A program made the position numbers and the translations under genes. Positions 1 to 8,428 of a DNA stretch of 64,000 nt are shown here, one piece after another. The notes below the pieces were generated by a model. It saw only the letters and a list, made by a program, of their open reading frames with translations. It did no database searches and was not told where the DNA came from. Origin of the DNA: Flavobacterium acetivorans (GTDB taxonomy: Bacteria > Bacteroidota > Bacteroidia > Flavobacteriales > Flavobacteriaceae); the NCBI RefSeq assembly GCF_020911885.1, contig NZ_CP087132.1, positions 1,178,001 through 1,242,000 of the forward strand, written 5' to 3'. The stretch's first letter is position 1, and each line of letters begins with the position of its first letter.

Positions 1-726
1 CGGGTTGTAAGCACCGTTTTTCAACGGATACATTTTGCCATTCACCTCTTGAAAATACTCAACCCCAAGAGCCAAAAACAACGGACTAACGCTGTTTGGA
101 CTAACCAAATTAGTTTGGTTAATAGCAGCCGTTGGAGTCATATCCCATGGTAAAATCGCAGTTTCGGAACTTGCAACAACAAAAGTCTCCGTTTCAAAAT
201 TGATTTCAGCTCCCGCCGAAATAATTTTAAAATGCGTGGTTCCGCCCGGAGCCGCAATCATATTCCCAGGAAGGAATGAATCCAGATCAACAGCAATTTG
301 CCCAGTCGCTCTGTCAATCGTTCCCTCAAAAGGGGCGAATAAACTGGTCCCCAATTTCCCTCTGGCATTAAACTCAAATCCGGCAAGCAATTCCGCCTCG
401 CCATCAATGACATTGCGCAACCCTCTTTCGTTTACCATATCCGCCTGAATCACCTTGACCATCGCTTGCGTCAGTCTGCCCACCATTCGGCTGTCCGCCG
501 AATTCAAAAGCAAAGTACGCAATGCCGTTCGCAACGTTTTACCGGCCTTTCCGGCTCGGCCAAACTCAGCGCAATTCTCACGCGTTCTCTGAAACGCAGG
601 ATCGCTCGCAATTCTGCTCGCATCGATACCGCCTTTTTCACGTGCCAAATGCCCTTCTTGGGTCTTATAAAAAGTAATATCCCCGATAGTACCTTTCAAC
701 TTAATTATGCCTTTCTGCCTTGCCAT
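1..726 (-). CDS. Conserved hypothetical protein of Bacteroidota, 3' end cut by window
   Basis: The minus-strand frame opens with ATG at 724-726 and stays open for 242 codons to the first base of the window, so the C-terminus is missing. The protein starts MARQKGIIKLKGTIGDITFY and is a soluble, Gly/Ala-rich protein with no signal peptide or membrane segment. I know similar proteins as hypothetical proteins of flavobacteria, often several per genome, with no assigned function. It is read away from the small gene at 1052 and lies on the outer side of the putative attachment site near 1.4 kb, so it is probably cargo of an integrated element. Overlapping plus-strand frames at 200-735 are shadows of it. 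The gene is well supported; its role is unknown. Confidence 0.8.
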   Translation of the reverse strand, partial: MARQKGIIKLKGTIGDITFYKTQEGHLAREKGGIDASRIASDPAFQRTRENCAEFGRAGKAGKTLRTALRTLLLNSADSRMVGRLTQAMVKVIQADMVNERGLRNVIDGEAELLAGFEFNARGKLGTSLFAPFEGTIDRATGQIAVDLDSFLPGNMIAAPGGTTHFKIISAGAEINFETETFVVASSETAILPWDMTPTAAINQTNLVSPNSVSPLFLALGVEYFQEVNGKMYPLKNGAYNP

Positions 727-1051
727 AATCTCTAATTTTTAAGTTCAAAATAATCTAACTGCTCTTTCAATCATCATCCTGTTGCAACACCTTTTGATTG
801 ATTATCAGACAAAGTTGAGGTATCGAAGAGGAATTTGAAAGAGGTCGCCGTACAGGATGGCACCCAATGGTACAAATGGCACATAACAGCATAAATGTCA
901 TCCCTGGAAGCGGCTGACAAGTCCTAAATTTGTAATTGTTAAAATGATGAGTTTTTTCGCTAAATTTATTCTGAATAAGCTGTACAGTTGTTTCAGGATG
1001 AAGCATAATGGATTAGCTTAGTCAAAGCCCACTCAAAGCTATGGATAGAGT
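727..1051. other. Intergenic stretch between divergent genes
   Basis: These 325 bases separate the divergent genes at 726 and 1052. I see no RNA gene and no convincing TAnnTTTG promoter. A 79-codon minus-strand frame (767-1006) has odd composition and no recognisable similarity; I treat it as noncoding. Confidence 0.4.
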
Positions 1052-1255
1052 ATGAAAACAGAAACTAAGAGAGTATGTATTTACCCCAAAGACATACAGC
1101 GAATCACCGGTAAAAGTTATCGCCAAAGCATCAGGTTGATGCAGAAAGTGAAACAAGATTTAAACAAACTGGAAAACGAATTCCTGACCATAGAAGAATT
1201 CTGCTCCTGCACAGGATTAAAATATGAACAAGTAGAACATCTGATAATAGGATAA
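1052..1255 (+). CDS. Small basic hypothetical protein, possible DNA-binding
   Basis: A 67-residue protein containing YPKDIQRITGKSYRQS near its N-terminus and FLTIEEFC...GLKYEQVEHLI at its C-terminus. The two halves look like two short helical DNA-binding-like units, and similar small proteins occur in flavobacterial mobile regions. It has no signal peptide and is rich in Lys and Arg. It lies beside the probable end of an integrated element, so a small regulatory or excisionase-like role is possible, but that is inference. An overlapping minus-strand frame (1117-1398) lacks comparable features and is rejected. Confidence 0.7.
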   Translation: MKTETKRVCIYPKDIQRITGKSYRQSIRLMQKVKQDLNKLENEFLTIEEFCSCTGLKYEQVEHLIIG

Positions 1256-1305
1256 TAATCGTAATAAATTAACACAACTTTCTGATTATTTGGGGACGAA
1301 AAACA

Positions 1306-1336
1306 TTGTAAAAAAGTACGATTTACATTAACTTTG
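1306..1336 (+). promoter_or_regulatory. Bacteroidota-type promoter facing the putative attachment site
   Basis: TTG at 1306-1308, a 20-bp spacer, then TAACTTTG at 1329-1336 match the Bacteroidota sigma-A consensus. No complete gene lies downstream before the tRNA-like remnant, so it may be the orphaned promoter of a gene on the integrated element. Confidence 0.45.
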
Positions 1337-1375
1337 TACCTGTAAACACAAGACATAAATTGACTTAATTTTAAA

Positions 1376-1394
1376 GGTGCACAAAGAGGTGCAC
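1376..1394 (+). repeat. Direct repeat GGTGCAC x2 (possible recombinase arm sites)
   Basis: GGTGCAC occurs at 1376-1382 and again at 1388-1394, start to start 12 bp. Short direct repeats beside a tRNA 3' end are common at tyrosine-recombinase attachment sites. That role is inferred. Confidence 0.4.
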
Positions 1395-1440
1395 TCATTT
1401 TGATAAAGCTTCAAATCCCTTTAAAACATGGGGTTTTCAC

Positions 1441-1468
1441 GAGAGGTACAAATCCCTTCCTCTCTGCA
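1441..1468 (+). other. 3' tRNA-Ser-like remnant, putative attachment site
   Basis: This segment resembles the T-arm and acceptor 3' strand of a tRNA: a T-loop-like TACAAAT (1447-1453), an imperfect 5-bp T-stem, an acceptor strand CCTCTCT (1459-1465) and a G at the discriminator position, which suits tRNA-Ser. No 5' half of a tRNA lies upstream, so it cannot be a working gene. The simplest reading is a copy of a tRNA 3' end left by site-specific integration. Confidence 0.4.
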
Positions 1469-1477
1469 TAGAATTTT

Positions 1478-1508
1478 AATCCGCTAAATAGCTTTAGCGG
1501 ATTTTTTT
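1478..1508 (+). terminator. Rho-independent terminator
   Basis: An 11-bp stem (AATCCGCTAAA at 1478-1488 with TTTAGCGGATT at 1493-1503) with a 4-nt loop is followed by a run of T. It lies directly after the tRNA-like remnant, as a tRNA terminator would. Confidence 0.8.
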
Positions 1509-1736
1509 AGGCTTAATTTTTAGCGTTCACTAGTAGTGTGATTTTTTTATTTTGAACAATATTTTTTGTAGTAATAAATTTACTTATATTGTAAAAAAAT
1601 GTAGATTACCGATTATATTTGTATTTTTGTGTGAAAATGGACTAATTTAGATTGACTGTTGTATCGGCTTGTTAGTGTGAAATGATATTAAAGTTTGTAA
1701 ACAAATAAACAATTTAGAGTCTAAAAATTCTAAGAT

Positions 1737-1865
1737 ATGAGAATAGAAAGTAAGAAAAAACAAGTTTTTTTATATGTAGGTGCTTTTTTTGTAACTACAG
1801 CGAGCCTGTCTCTAGGGGTTTTAATAATCATGTTTTTGATTATTTCATCTGGAATGGGAATCTAA
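1737..1865 (+). CDS. Small single-pass membrane protein, 42 aa
   Basis: ATG at 1737 opens a 42-codon frame. A basic N-terminus (MRIESKKKQ) is followed by a hydrophobic span of about 27 residues rich in Val, Leu, Ile, Phe and Gly, ending at TAA 1863-1865. Topology by the positive-inside rule would be N-terminus in the cytoplasm. The frame stands alone between two terminators (1478-1508 and 1970-2005), which suggests its own transcript. I do not recognise a family. The hydrophobic pattern is unlikely in random AT-rich DNA but not decisive. Confidence 0.45.
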   Translation: MRIESKKKQVFLYVGAFFVTTASLSLGVLIIMFLIISSGMGI

Positions 1866-1969
1866 ATGATTTTAGGACTGATAAAACAGATGAGTTTGTA
1901 CTGTTTTAATGGTCAAATTGAACCAGCTTTAAATTTCTAGACAATAGAAAACAAACGAAGGCTGGGAGA

Positions 1970-2005
1970 AAATCCATACTAAAAATAGTTTTAGTATGGA
2001 TTTTT
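1970..2005 (+). terminator. Rho-independent terminator
   Basis: A 15-bp perfect stem (1970-1984 with 1989-2003), 4-nt loop ATAG, then a T-rich tail. It closes the small transcript that would carry the 42-residue membrane protein. Confidence 0.85.
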
Positions 2006-2068
2006 GTTTTTATTGTAGAAATGAGACTGTTTTTTAATTCTATAGGTTTAATGATACGGTCAAAATCC

Positions 2069-2076
2069 TATATTTG
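2069..2076 (+). promoter_or_regulatory. -7 box TATATTTG for the beta-barrel gene
   Basis: TATATTTG fits the Bacteroidota -7 consensus TAnnTTTG and lies 20 bases before the start codon at 2096. The -33 region (GTTTA near 2046) is weak. Confidence 0.5.
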
Positions 2077-2095
2077 TATGGTAAAAGAGGTATAG

Positions 2096-2839
2096 ATGAA
2101 TATGGTAAAGACTAAAATAAATCAATCATTGGGCAAAAGCACGACTTTACGATTATTCTTTAGTTGGGTTCTTTTAATGTCTGTTTCTGCTGTTTTTTCG
2201 CAGGAAATTGAAGAGAATATAGAGGTGAAAGTAGATTCTCTTTATCGGGAAGATCAGTTTTATTTTGGATTTACTTATAATTCTTTATTGCAAAAACCTG
2301 CTGGTTTGAATCAAGATAAATTCTCAACAGAAATTTCTGCTGGTTTCCTTAGGGATATGCCAATAAATAAAGATAGAACTATTGCCATCGCTTCTGGTCT
2401 TGGTTTTTCATATAATAATTACATTCAAAATCTGGCTATTTCAAGAATAGGTGAAAAGCCTTCTTATGCAATTATAGATCCTGGAAGTGCCTATTCTAAA
2501 AATAAGTTTAGCCAACTTTTGGTTGATGTTCCAATCGAATTTAGGTGGAGGACTTCAACTTATGAGAGTTACAAGTTTTGGAGAATTTACGGCGGACTTA
2601 AATTTAGTTATTTGCTGATGGATCGCTCTGTTTTTACTGATGATCAAGGTAAAGTGCCAGTTTCAGGGAATAAGGATTTCAATAAGATTTTATACGGAGC
2701 TTATGCTTCCGCGGGTTATAATACTATCAATGTATATATCTATTATGGTTTAACGCCTATTTTTAAAACAGCAGCAATAGATGGAGATAAAATAGCGATG
2801 AAATCCCTCAAGATTGGAGTTATTTTTTATATCCTATAA
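2096..2839 (+). CDS. PorT-family / outer membrane beta-barrel protein
   Basis: A 247-residue protein with an N-terminal signal peptide (hydrophobic LFFSWVLLMSVSAVF, then SQ cleavage-like site near residue 36) followed by alternating aromatic and polar strands typical of 8-stranded outer-membrane barrels of the OMP_b-brl_2/PorT type. The end IGVIFYIL has the aromatic beta-signal form. True type IX secretion PorT is similar in size, but I cannot show that this is the secretion component; a general porin-like protein is as likely. ATG 2102 (MVKTK) is an alternative start. Its end overlaps the end of the convergent gene at 2834 by 6 bp. Confidence 0.75.
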   Translation: MNMVKTKINQSLGKSTTLRLFFSWVLLMSVSAVFSQEIEENIEVKVDSLYREDQFYFGFTYNSLLQKPAGLNQDKFSTEISAGFLRDMPINKDRTIAIASGLGFSYNNYIQNLAISRIGEKPSYAIIDPGSAYSKNKFSQLLVDVPIEFRWRTSTYESYKFWRIYGGLKFSYLLMDRSVFTDDQGKVPVSGNKDFNKILYGAYASAGYNTINVYIYYGLTPIFKTAAIDGDKIAMKSLKIGVIFYIL

Positions 2840-3439
2840 CCATAAATACAATAGCAGCATTTGCGGAATACTACCTAGTAATAGTCCAATAATCAATTCC
2901 TTTATTGTGTGTGCTTTCATTTCTATTCGAGAGGAAGCTACAACCCCATTCATTAGAATCAAAACGGCAATGGTGTAGAGGTATGGTGTGTGATAATGCA
3001 AACTCAAACCAAAAACAAATAAGGTTAAACCACTTATTCCCATCATGTGAAGGCTGGCTTTTGTTTTGACAAATAAAAGCAGTAAAGCAATCATAGTGCT
3101 TAATAAAGCTCCTAAGAAAAAAAAGTGCAATTCAGGATAGCGATCTAGAGTAATACTTTGTCTAACCAATAAAATAATCAAAAAACATTGAATTACTAAT
3201 GGGATTTTTCGCTCAGATAAGGCGGGAGCCATCATAGAACTTATTTTTCCGGTATAACGCAAAAGAAAAAAGAACAGAATGGGGGTTATAAAACTAATGA
3301 TAAAAACCTGAATCAGAACTATATATTTTTCACGGTTTACAAAATAAGAGTCATTTGCAAAAAGGTAAAACAAAGTCGCATAAATAGGAATGAATATAGG
3401 ATGAAAAATATAGGAAAAAGGGAGAAGTAGTTTTTTCAA
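2834..3439 (-). CDS. PAP2-like integral membrane protein
   Basis: A 201-residue hydrophobic protein with about six membrane spans. Late in the sequence it carries SLHMMGI and SSRIEMKAHTIKE, which resemble motifs 2 (SGH) and 3 (SRxxxxxHxxxD) of the PAP2 lipid-phosphatase superfamily, with Glu in place of the final Asp. It may be a lipid phosphatase of the inner membrane, but the first motif (KxxxxxxRP) is not obvious, so activity is uncertain. The start is TTG (3437-3439); an in-frame TAA lies just upstream and no ATG is available. Confidence 0.65.
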   Translation of the reverse strand: MKKLLLPFSYIFHPIFIPIYATLFYLFANDSYFVNREKYIVLIQVFIISFITPILFFFLLRYTGKISSMMAPALSERKIPLVIQCFLIILLVRQSITLDRYPELHFFFLGALLSTMIALLLLFVKTKASLHMMGISGLTLFVFGLSLHYHTPYLYTIAVLILMNGVVASSRIEMKAHTIKELIIGLLLGSIPQMLLLYLWL

Positions 3440-3658
3440 AACAGCAGCTATTGGTTAACCAAACAAATATAAGGAATTAACTAAAGATCCTCATGATAAT
3501 GCCGTTTTTATAAGTAATTTTATGAGCCAAAATTATGGCTTATATTAACAGCATTTTAAAAAGAAGTGGTATTTTTGAATGCATTTGAGTAGAAAATGAG
3601 CTTTTATTTCGAAGTTCTTTTATATTAATATAATTAGGTGTTTCACGCCTTCCATTAG

Positions 3659-6103
3659 ATGAATTTACTGATAAAAAATATTTTCCCTGTTCTTGGAGCC
3701 CAATGTGTTGGGAGTGATCTAGAAGCGATAATAGATACTGTTTCTATTGATAGCCGCTCGTTGCAAAACGGACCACATACTTTGTTTTTTGCCTTGGTAG
3801 GGCCTAATAACGATGCGCATTCTTTTATTGAAGATTTAATAACCATTGGGGTTCGCAATTTTGTTGTAACCCATGTTCCAGAGCGATGTGCTGATAAGGC
3901 TAATTTTTTGGTTGTTGAAGATACCCTAGTTGCTTTGCAGCGATTTGCGGCTTATCACCGGAGTCTCTTTGATTTTCCTGTTATTGGTTTGACTGGAAGT
4001 AATGGTAAAACAATTGTAAAGGAATGGCTTAATTTTTTGCTAAGCCCAGATTTTAATGTGATTCGGAGTCCCAAGAGTTATAACTCTCAGGTGGGTGTTC
4101 CTTTATCAGTTCTTTCTATAAATGAGAAACACAATCTGGGGATTTTTGAGGCAGGGATTTCTACTGTCGCCGAAATGGAAAAATTAGAGAAAATCATTCG
4201 GCCATCAATAGGAGTTTTGACTAATATTGGTTCTTCACATGACGAAGGCTTTGACAATTTGGAAGAAAAAATAAAAGAAAAACTACTTCTTTTTAAACAT
4301 ACTTCAGTGCTTATTTGCCAAAAAAACGATTTGGTCGATAGATACCTAGAGCCAAGAACGAAAGCATTTACATGGAGTTTTGTTAATGAAGCGGTTGATG
4401 TTTTTGTCTTCAAGAAAGAGTTAGAGAATCAAGACAGCAAACTTTATTATAAATACAATGGGAATTCGTATGAGTTCACCATACCATTTCAGGATCAGGC
4501 TTCTTTAGAAAATGCGATTAGTTGTTTAATGGCGATGCTCTATTTTGAGTATGATACTGCTACAATCCAGTCCCGAATGGCCTTGTTATTTCCTGTTGAA
4601 ATGCGATTGAAAGTAAAAGATGGTATCAACAATTGCACGTTGATTGATGATAGTTATAGTTCGGATTTTCAATCCTTAAAAATAGCGTTGGATTTTCTAG
4701 AGAGTCAAAAGCAATACCAAAAGAAAACGGTCATTCTGTCGGATATTTTTCAGAGTGGTTTGTCTAATGAAGAATTGTATACCAAAGTTTCCCAATTGGT
4801 CGTGTCTAATCATATAAATAGAGTCATCGGAATTGGCGAAACGATATCAGCATTCAAGGATAAGTTTGCAAATTGCCTCACTTTTAAAAATACGGCCGAG
4901 TTTGTTGCGAATTTTGAAAATTTAGATTTTACTAACGAGACTATCTTGATAAAAGGGGCTCGCTCGTTCCAATTTGAAGAGATTGTTTATTTGCTCGAAG
5001 AGAAAACTCATGAAACTGTTCTCGAAATCAATATGAATGCAATCAGTTACAACCTAAATTTCTTCAAGTCGAAACTCAAGGCCAAGGTGAAATTGATGGT
5101 CATGGTCAAGGCTTTTGGATACGGTAGCGGAGGACTGGAAATAGCCAAATTACTCGAGCATCATAAAGTTGATTATTTGGGTGTGGCTTTTGCCGATGAG
5201 GGAATTTCGTTGAAAAACGGAGGTATTCAATTGCCTATCATGGTGTTGAATCCAGAAAACACCAGTTTTTCGGCGATTATACAGCATCAGTTGGAGCCTG
5301 AAATTTATTGTTTGAAAGGCCTGTACGCTTTTTTAAAAATTGCGAAACAGAAAAATTTGGAGCATTTTCCAATTCACATTAAGCTTGATACGGGAATGCA
5401 TCGTTTGGGATTTGAGGAAAATGTCATTGAGGAATTGATTGCTGCTCTGAAAGGGGAAGATTCGGTTGAGGTGCGAAGTATTTTGACGCACATGGCAACA
5501 AGTGATGATTTAAAACACCATGATTTTTCAGTTTCACAGATTGAATTGTTCGATAAATTGTCTTCAAGGATTATGAGGGAATTAGGGATTAATCCTATTC
5601 GTCATATTTTAAACACCTCAGGAATTAGTAATTTTCCCAATTCACAATTTGATATGGTGCGCTTAGGTATAGGGCTTTATGGCGTTTCTAACGATACTGC
5701 TGAACAGAAGTATTTAGAAAACGTAGGGACATTGAAAACCGTTATTTCACAAATCAGATTAGTTCCCGTGGGAGAAAGCGTAGGTTACGGCCGAAGATTT
5801 ATTGCCCAAAGGCCCACAACAGTAGCTACTATTCCTATAGGTTATGCCGATGGAATAGCAAGAGCTTGGGGTAACGGTGTTGGATTTGTTACCATTAAAG
5901 GTAAAAAAGCAACTATTTTGGGAAGTATCTGTATGGATATGATGATGGTAGATGTAACAGATGTTGAGTGTACAGAAGGAGATTCGGTAATCGTTTTTGG
6001 CGAAAGCCCTACCGTTTCTGAAATTGCTCAAAAGTTGCATACAATTCCTTATGAGATTCTTACTAGTATTTCTCAAAGAGTGAAAAGAGTTTTTTACCGA
6101 TAA
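3659..6103 (+). CDS. murF-alr: Bifunctional UDP-MurNAc-tripeptide--D-Ala-D-Ala ligase / alanine racemase
   Basis: An 814-residue fusion. The first part (about 1-450) is a MurF ligase with the ATP loop GLTGSNGKT near residues 110-118; it adds D-Ala-D-Ala to the peptidoglycan precursor in the cytoplasm. The second part (about 455-814) is alanine racemase with the PLP lysine in MVKAFGYGSG (Lys484), the substrate-site segment YGRRF and the ICMDMMMVD segment. Making D-alanine and using its dimer in one chain is characteristic of Bacteroidota. The MurF half has some motif drift (for example KTIVKEW), so the ligase role rests on the family. It stands alone, followed by mscL. Confidence 0.95.
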   Translation: MNLLIKNIFPVLGAQCVGSDLEAIIDTVSIDSRSLQNGPHTLFFALVGPNNDAHSFIEDLITIGVRNFVVTHVPERCADKANFLVVEDTLVALQRFAAYHRSLFDFPVIGLTGSNGKTIVKEWLNFLLSPDFNVIRSPKSYNSQVGVPLSVLSINEKHNLGIFEAGISTVAEMEKLEKIIRPSIGVLTNIGSSHDEGFDNLEEKIKEKLLLFKHTSVLICQKNDLVDRYLEPRTKAFTWSFVNEAVDVFVFKKELENQDSKLYYKYNGNSYEFTIPFQDQASLENAISCLMAMLYFEYDTATIQSRMALLFPVEMRLKVKDGINNCTLIDDSYSSDFQSLKIALDFLESQKQYQKKTVILSDIFQSGLSNEELYTKVSQLVVSNHINRVIGIGETISAFKDKFANCLTFKNTAEFVANFENLDFTNETILIKGARSFQFEEIVYLLEEKTHETVLEINMNAISYNLNFFKSKLKAKVKLMVMVKAFGYGSGGLEIAKLLEHHKVDYLGVAFADEGISLKNGGIQLPIMVLNPENTSFSAIIQHQLEPEIYCLKGLYAFLKIAKQKNLEHFPIHIKLDTGMHRLGFEENVIEELIAALKGEDSVEVRSILTHMATSDDLKHHDFSVSQIELFDKLSSRIMRELGINPIRHILNTSGISNFPNSQFDMVRLGIGLYGVSNDTAEQKYLENVGTLKTVISQIRLVPVGESVGYGRRFIAQRPTTVATIPIGYADGIARAWGNGVGFVTIKGKKATILGSICMDMMMVDVTDVECTEGDSVIVFGESPTVSEIAQKLHTIPYEILTSISQRVKRVFYR

Positions 6104-6190
6104 TTTCTTATTAATTGTATTCAACATAGTGTAGAATGTTAAAAATTTATTAATTTAGACAGAGTGAAAGTTTAATTTAAAATAAAATTT

Positions 6191-6607
6191 ATGGGATTTT
6201 TTAGCGATTTTAAGGCATCTTTAATGAAAGGTGATGTATTAAGTTTGGCGACTGCTGTTGTAATTGGTGGTGCATTCGGGAAAATTGTGGGTTCGGCTGT
6301 AGATGATGTTATTATGCCCATCGTGGGTTTATTAACTGGAGGAATCGATTTTACTCAGAAGTTTATTACACTAGATGGGAACAGTTATGCTGATTTAGCT
6401 GCTGCAAAAACTGCCGGTGCTGCTGTTATTACCTATGGTAATTTAGTTCAAGCTATTATTAATTTTGTGATTATCTCATTCTTTATTTTTGTTGTTTTGA
6501 GAGCTGCTGAAAAAGCGAGAAAGAAAGAGGAGGTTGCACCTATAGCTCCTGCTGGACCTACTCAAGAGGAGTTGCTTACTCAAATTAGGGACTTGCTAAA
6601 GAAATAA
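6191..6607 (+). CDS. mscL: Large-conductance mechanosensitive channel MscL
   Basis: 138 residues starting [33 protein letters not shown], the conserved N-terminal amphipathic helix and pore-lining first membrane span of MscL (FGKIV region). A second span ([17 protein letters not shown]) and a charged C-terminal helix bundle ([13 protein letters not shown]) complete the family architecture. The channel opens under membrane tension and releases solutes during osmotic down-shock. It has its own terminator 23 bp downstream and is read in the same direction as asd. Confidence 0.97.
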   Translation: MGFFSDFKASLMKGDVLSLATAVVIGGAFGKIVGSAVDDVIMPIVGLLTGGIDFTQKFITLDGNSYADLAAAKTAGAAVITYGNLVQAIINFVIISFFIFVVLRAAEKARKKEEVAPIAPAGPTQEELLTQIRDLLKK

Positions 6608-6630
6608 ACCGCTACTTATATATTCAATTC

Positions 6631-6656
6631 AACCACCCAAAATAGGGTGGTTTTTC
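6631..6656 (+). terminator. Terminator after mscL
   Basis: Stem AACCACCC (6631-6638) with GGGTGGTT (6645-6652), 6-nt loop, then T-rich sequence. Confidence 0.8.
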
Positions 6657-6701
6657 TTTTTTGTTGTATTTGTAACATTTTGTTATTTTTTGTTAACGTG
6701 C

Positions 6702-6731
6702 TTGTTTTCGGTTTGATATTACTTACTTTTG
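6702..6731 (+). promoter_or_regulatory. Promoter of asd
   Basis: TTG at 6702-6704, a 19-bp spacer and TACTTTTG at 6724-6731 match the Bacteroidota consensus closely. It places the transcript start about 30 bases before ATG 6767 and supports that start over an upstream in-frame one at 6647. Confidence 0.75.
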
Positions 6732-6766
6732 CAATTAAAATTAAGAATTCAATAATAAAATATACT

Positions 6767-7756
6767 ATGAGAATAGCAGTTGTAGGCGCTACTGGAATGG
6801 TTGGCGAGGTAATGTTAAAAGTATTGGCGGAAAGAAATTTTCCAGTAACAGAATTAATTCCCGTTGCATCTGAAAGATCAGTAGGAAAAGAAATTGAATA
6901 CAAAGGAAAGAAATACACGGTTGTAGGTTTGCAAACTGCCGTAGACATGAAAGCCGATATTGCTTTGTTTTCTGCCGGTGGAGAAACTTCATTAGAGTGG
7001 GCTCCAAAATTTGCTGCAGCTGGAACAACAGTTATTGACAACTCTTCGGCCTGGAGAATGGATCCGACAAAGAAATTGATTGTTCCTGAAATCAATGCCG
7101 GCGAATTAACCAAAGAAGATAAAATTATTGCCAACCCAAACTGTTCTACCATCCAAATGGTTCTGGTTTTAGCGCCTTTGCATAAAAAATACAATATCAA
7201 GCGTGTTATTGTTTCTACTTACCAATCGATTACTGGAACTGGTGTGAAAGCAGTACAACAATTGGAAAATGAATATGCTGGGGTTCAAGGCGAAATGGCT
7301 TATAAATATCCAATTCATAGAAACGCAATTCCTCAATGTGATTCTTTTGAAGACAACGGATACACCAAAGAGGAGATGAAATTAGTTCGTGAGACTAAAA
7401 AAATCCTAAGTGATAACACTATCGCAGTTACTGCTACCGCCGTGCGTGTACCTATTGTAGGCGGACATAGTGAAGCGGTAAACGTGGAGTTTTCGAATGA
7501 CTTTGAAGTAGCTGAAATTCAAAATATATTGCATCATACTGATGGGGTTGTAGTACAAGACAACAATGATACCTTTACTTATCCAATGCCGATGTATGCC
7601 CAAGGGAAAGATGATGTTTTTGTGGGAAGAATTCGTCGTGACGAAAGCCAGCCAAATACATTAAACATGTGGATTGTTGCTGATAATTTAAGAAAAGGGG
7701 CGGCCACAAATACAATTCAAATTGCGGAATATCTTATTGCCGCTAAACTGGTATAA
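6767..7756 (+). CDS. asd: Aspartate-semialdehyde dehydrogenase
   Basis: 329 residues. It begins MRIAVVGATGMVGEVML, the NADP-binding GxxGxxG loop; the catalytic cysteine lies in NPNCSTIQMVL (Cys126); the C-terminal part has the GGHSEAVNVE substrate-site histidine segment. The enzyme reduces aspartyl phosphate to the semialdehyde, the branch point to lysine/diaminopimelate, threonine and methionine. An open frame extends 40 codons further upstream, but that part covers the promoter and reads as low-complexity hydrophobic sequence, so ATG 6767 is chosen. A strong terminator follows. Confidence 0.96.
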   Translation: MRIAVVGATGMVGEVMLKVLAERNFPVTELIPVASERSVGKEIEYKGKKYTVVGLQTAVDMKADIALFSAGGETSLEWAPKFAAAGTTVIDNSSAWRMDPTKKLIVPEINAGELTKEDKIIANPNCSTIQMVLVLAPLHKKYNIKRVIVSTYQSITGTGVKAVQQLENEYAGVQGEMAYKYPIHRNAIPQCDSFEDNGYTKEEMKLVRETKKILSDNTIAVTATAVRVPIVGGHSEAVNVEFSNDFEVAEIQNILHHTDGVVVQDNNDTFTYPMPMYAQGKDDVFVGRIRRDESQPNTLNMWIVADNLRKGAATNTIQIAEYLIAAKLV

Positions 7757-7779
7757 GTTTTTCTGAATACAATTTTTTG

Positions 7780-7827
7780 AACCATCTGTTAAGCAATTCT
7801 TATATTTTGCTTAACAGATGGTTTTTT
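7780..7827 (+). terminator. Terminator after asd
   Basis: A 17-bp perfect stem (7780-7796 with 7807-7823), 10-nt loop and a T run. Confidence 0.9.
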
Positions 7828-7855
7828 CTTTGATGTTTTCTTACTTTTGTGGCAA

Positions 7856-8206
7856 ATGAAAAAGAAACAGCTCATAATAAGTCTTTCATTGTCGATGATC
7901 GTATTGTTTTCAATACTGTATCAGTCATTGCACATGTATGAGCATTTTGTGAAGCAGTTTTCTGAAAAAGTATGTCATCACAAATACAACGGCAACCAAG
8001 CCGAAATTACCCATCAGCATCATAATATTGAGCATTGTAATGTGTGTCATTTTACTTTTGGAGCTTATGTGACTCCGGAAGTTTTTGTCTATAAATTCAA
8101 TCCAAATTACAAACTGCTTCCTCATTTCTTTAAAAACGAAAAGGAAATTACTTTCTTTCCAGGGAGTTTGTATTCGCATCGGGGGCCACCTTTTTTCTAC
8201 ATTTAA
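7856..8206 (+). CDS. Small His/Cys-rich exported or membrane-anchored protein
   Basis: 116 residues from ATG 7856: a basic hydrophobic N-terminus (KKKQLIISLSLSMIVLFSILYQSL), then a centre rich in His and Cys (VCHHKY, THQHHNIEHCNVCHF, giving a CxxC) and an aromatic tail. This looks like a small envelope protein able to bind metal. It lies 222 bp before a TonB receptor of the metal-uptake type, which supports a metal-handling role. TACTTTTG at 7842-7849 sits only 6 bases before ATG, so the mRNA may be leaderless if that is the promoter; TTG 7847 would fall inside that box and is rejected. No named family is claimed. Confidence 0.65.
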   Translation: MKKKQLIISLSLSMIVLFSILYQSLHMYEHFVKQFSEKVCHHKYNGNQAEITHQHHNIEHCNVCHFTFGAYVTPEVFVYKFNPNYKLLPHFFKNEKEITFFPGSLYSHRGPPFFYI

Positions 8207-8428
8207 TAGATTCCGATTTTTTTCGGATAGCTCGTCATCAAACAGACCCGTTTGATGGGACAGTTTTAAAAGATGTTTTTCTTGTAATTTTTATCTAGGT
8301 TTTAATCGTAAATAGCATATAAAGTCGCAACTATATCAATAGTTGGGCCTTTGTATTTTGTTTGTATTATGGCTTTAGAAAAATTATTCAAGAGCATGTA
8401 TTTCTAAATAAAAATTCAATTACTTGTA

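Noticed and set aside
200..735. Two plus-strand frames near the left edge
   Set aside because: They are antisense shadows of the conserved minus-strand protein at 1-726.
767..1006. 79-codon minus-strand frame
   Set aside because: No recognisable domain, unusual composition, no promoter; likely chance frame.
6616..7200. 194-codon minus-strand frame opposite asd
   Set aside because: Shadow of asd on the other strand; it even runs through the mscL terminator.
8236..8257. Hairpin CATCAAAC/GTTTGATG before the TonB receptor gene
   Set aside because: No T run and no match to a known riboswitch or metal operator; kept only as a note.
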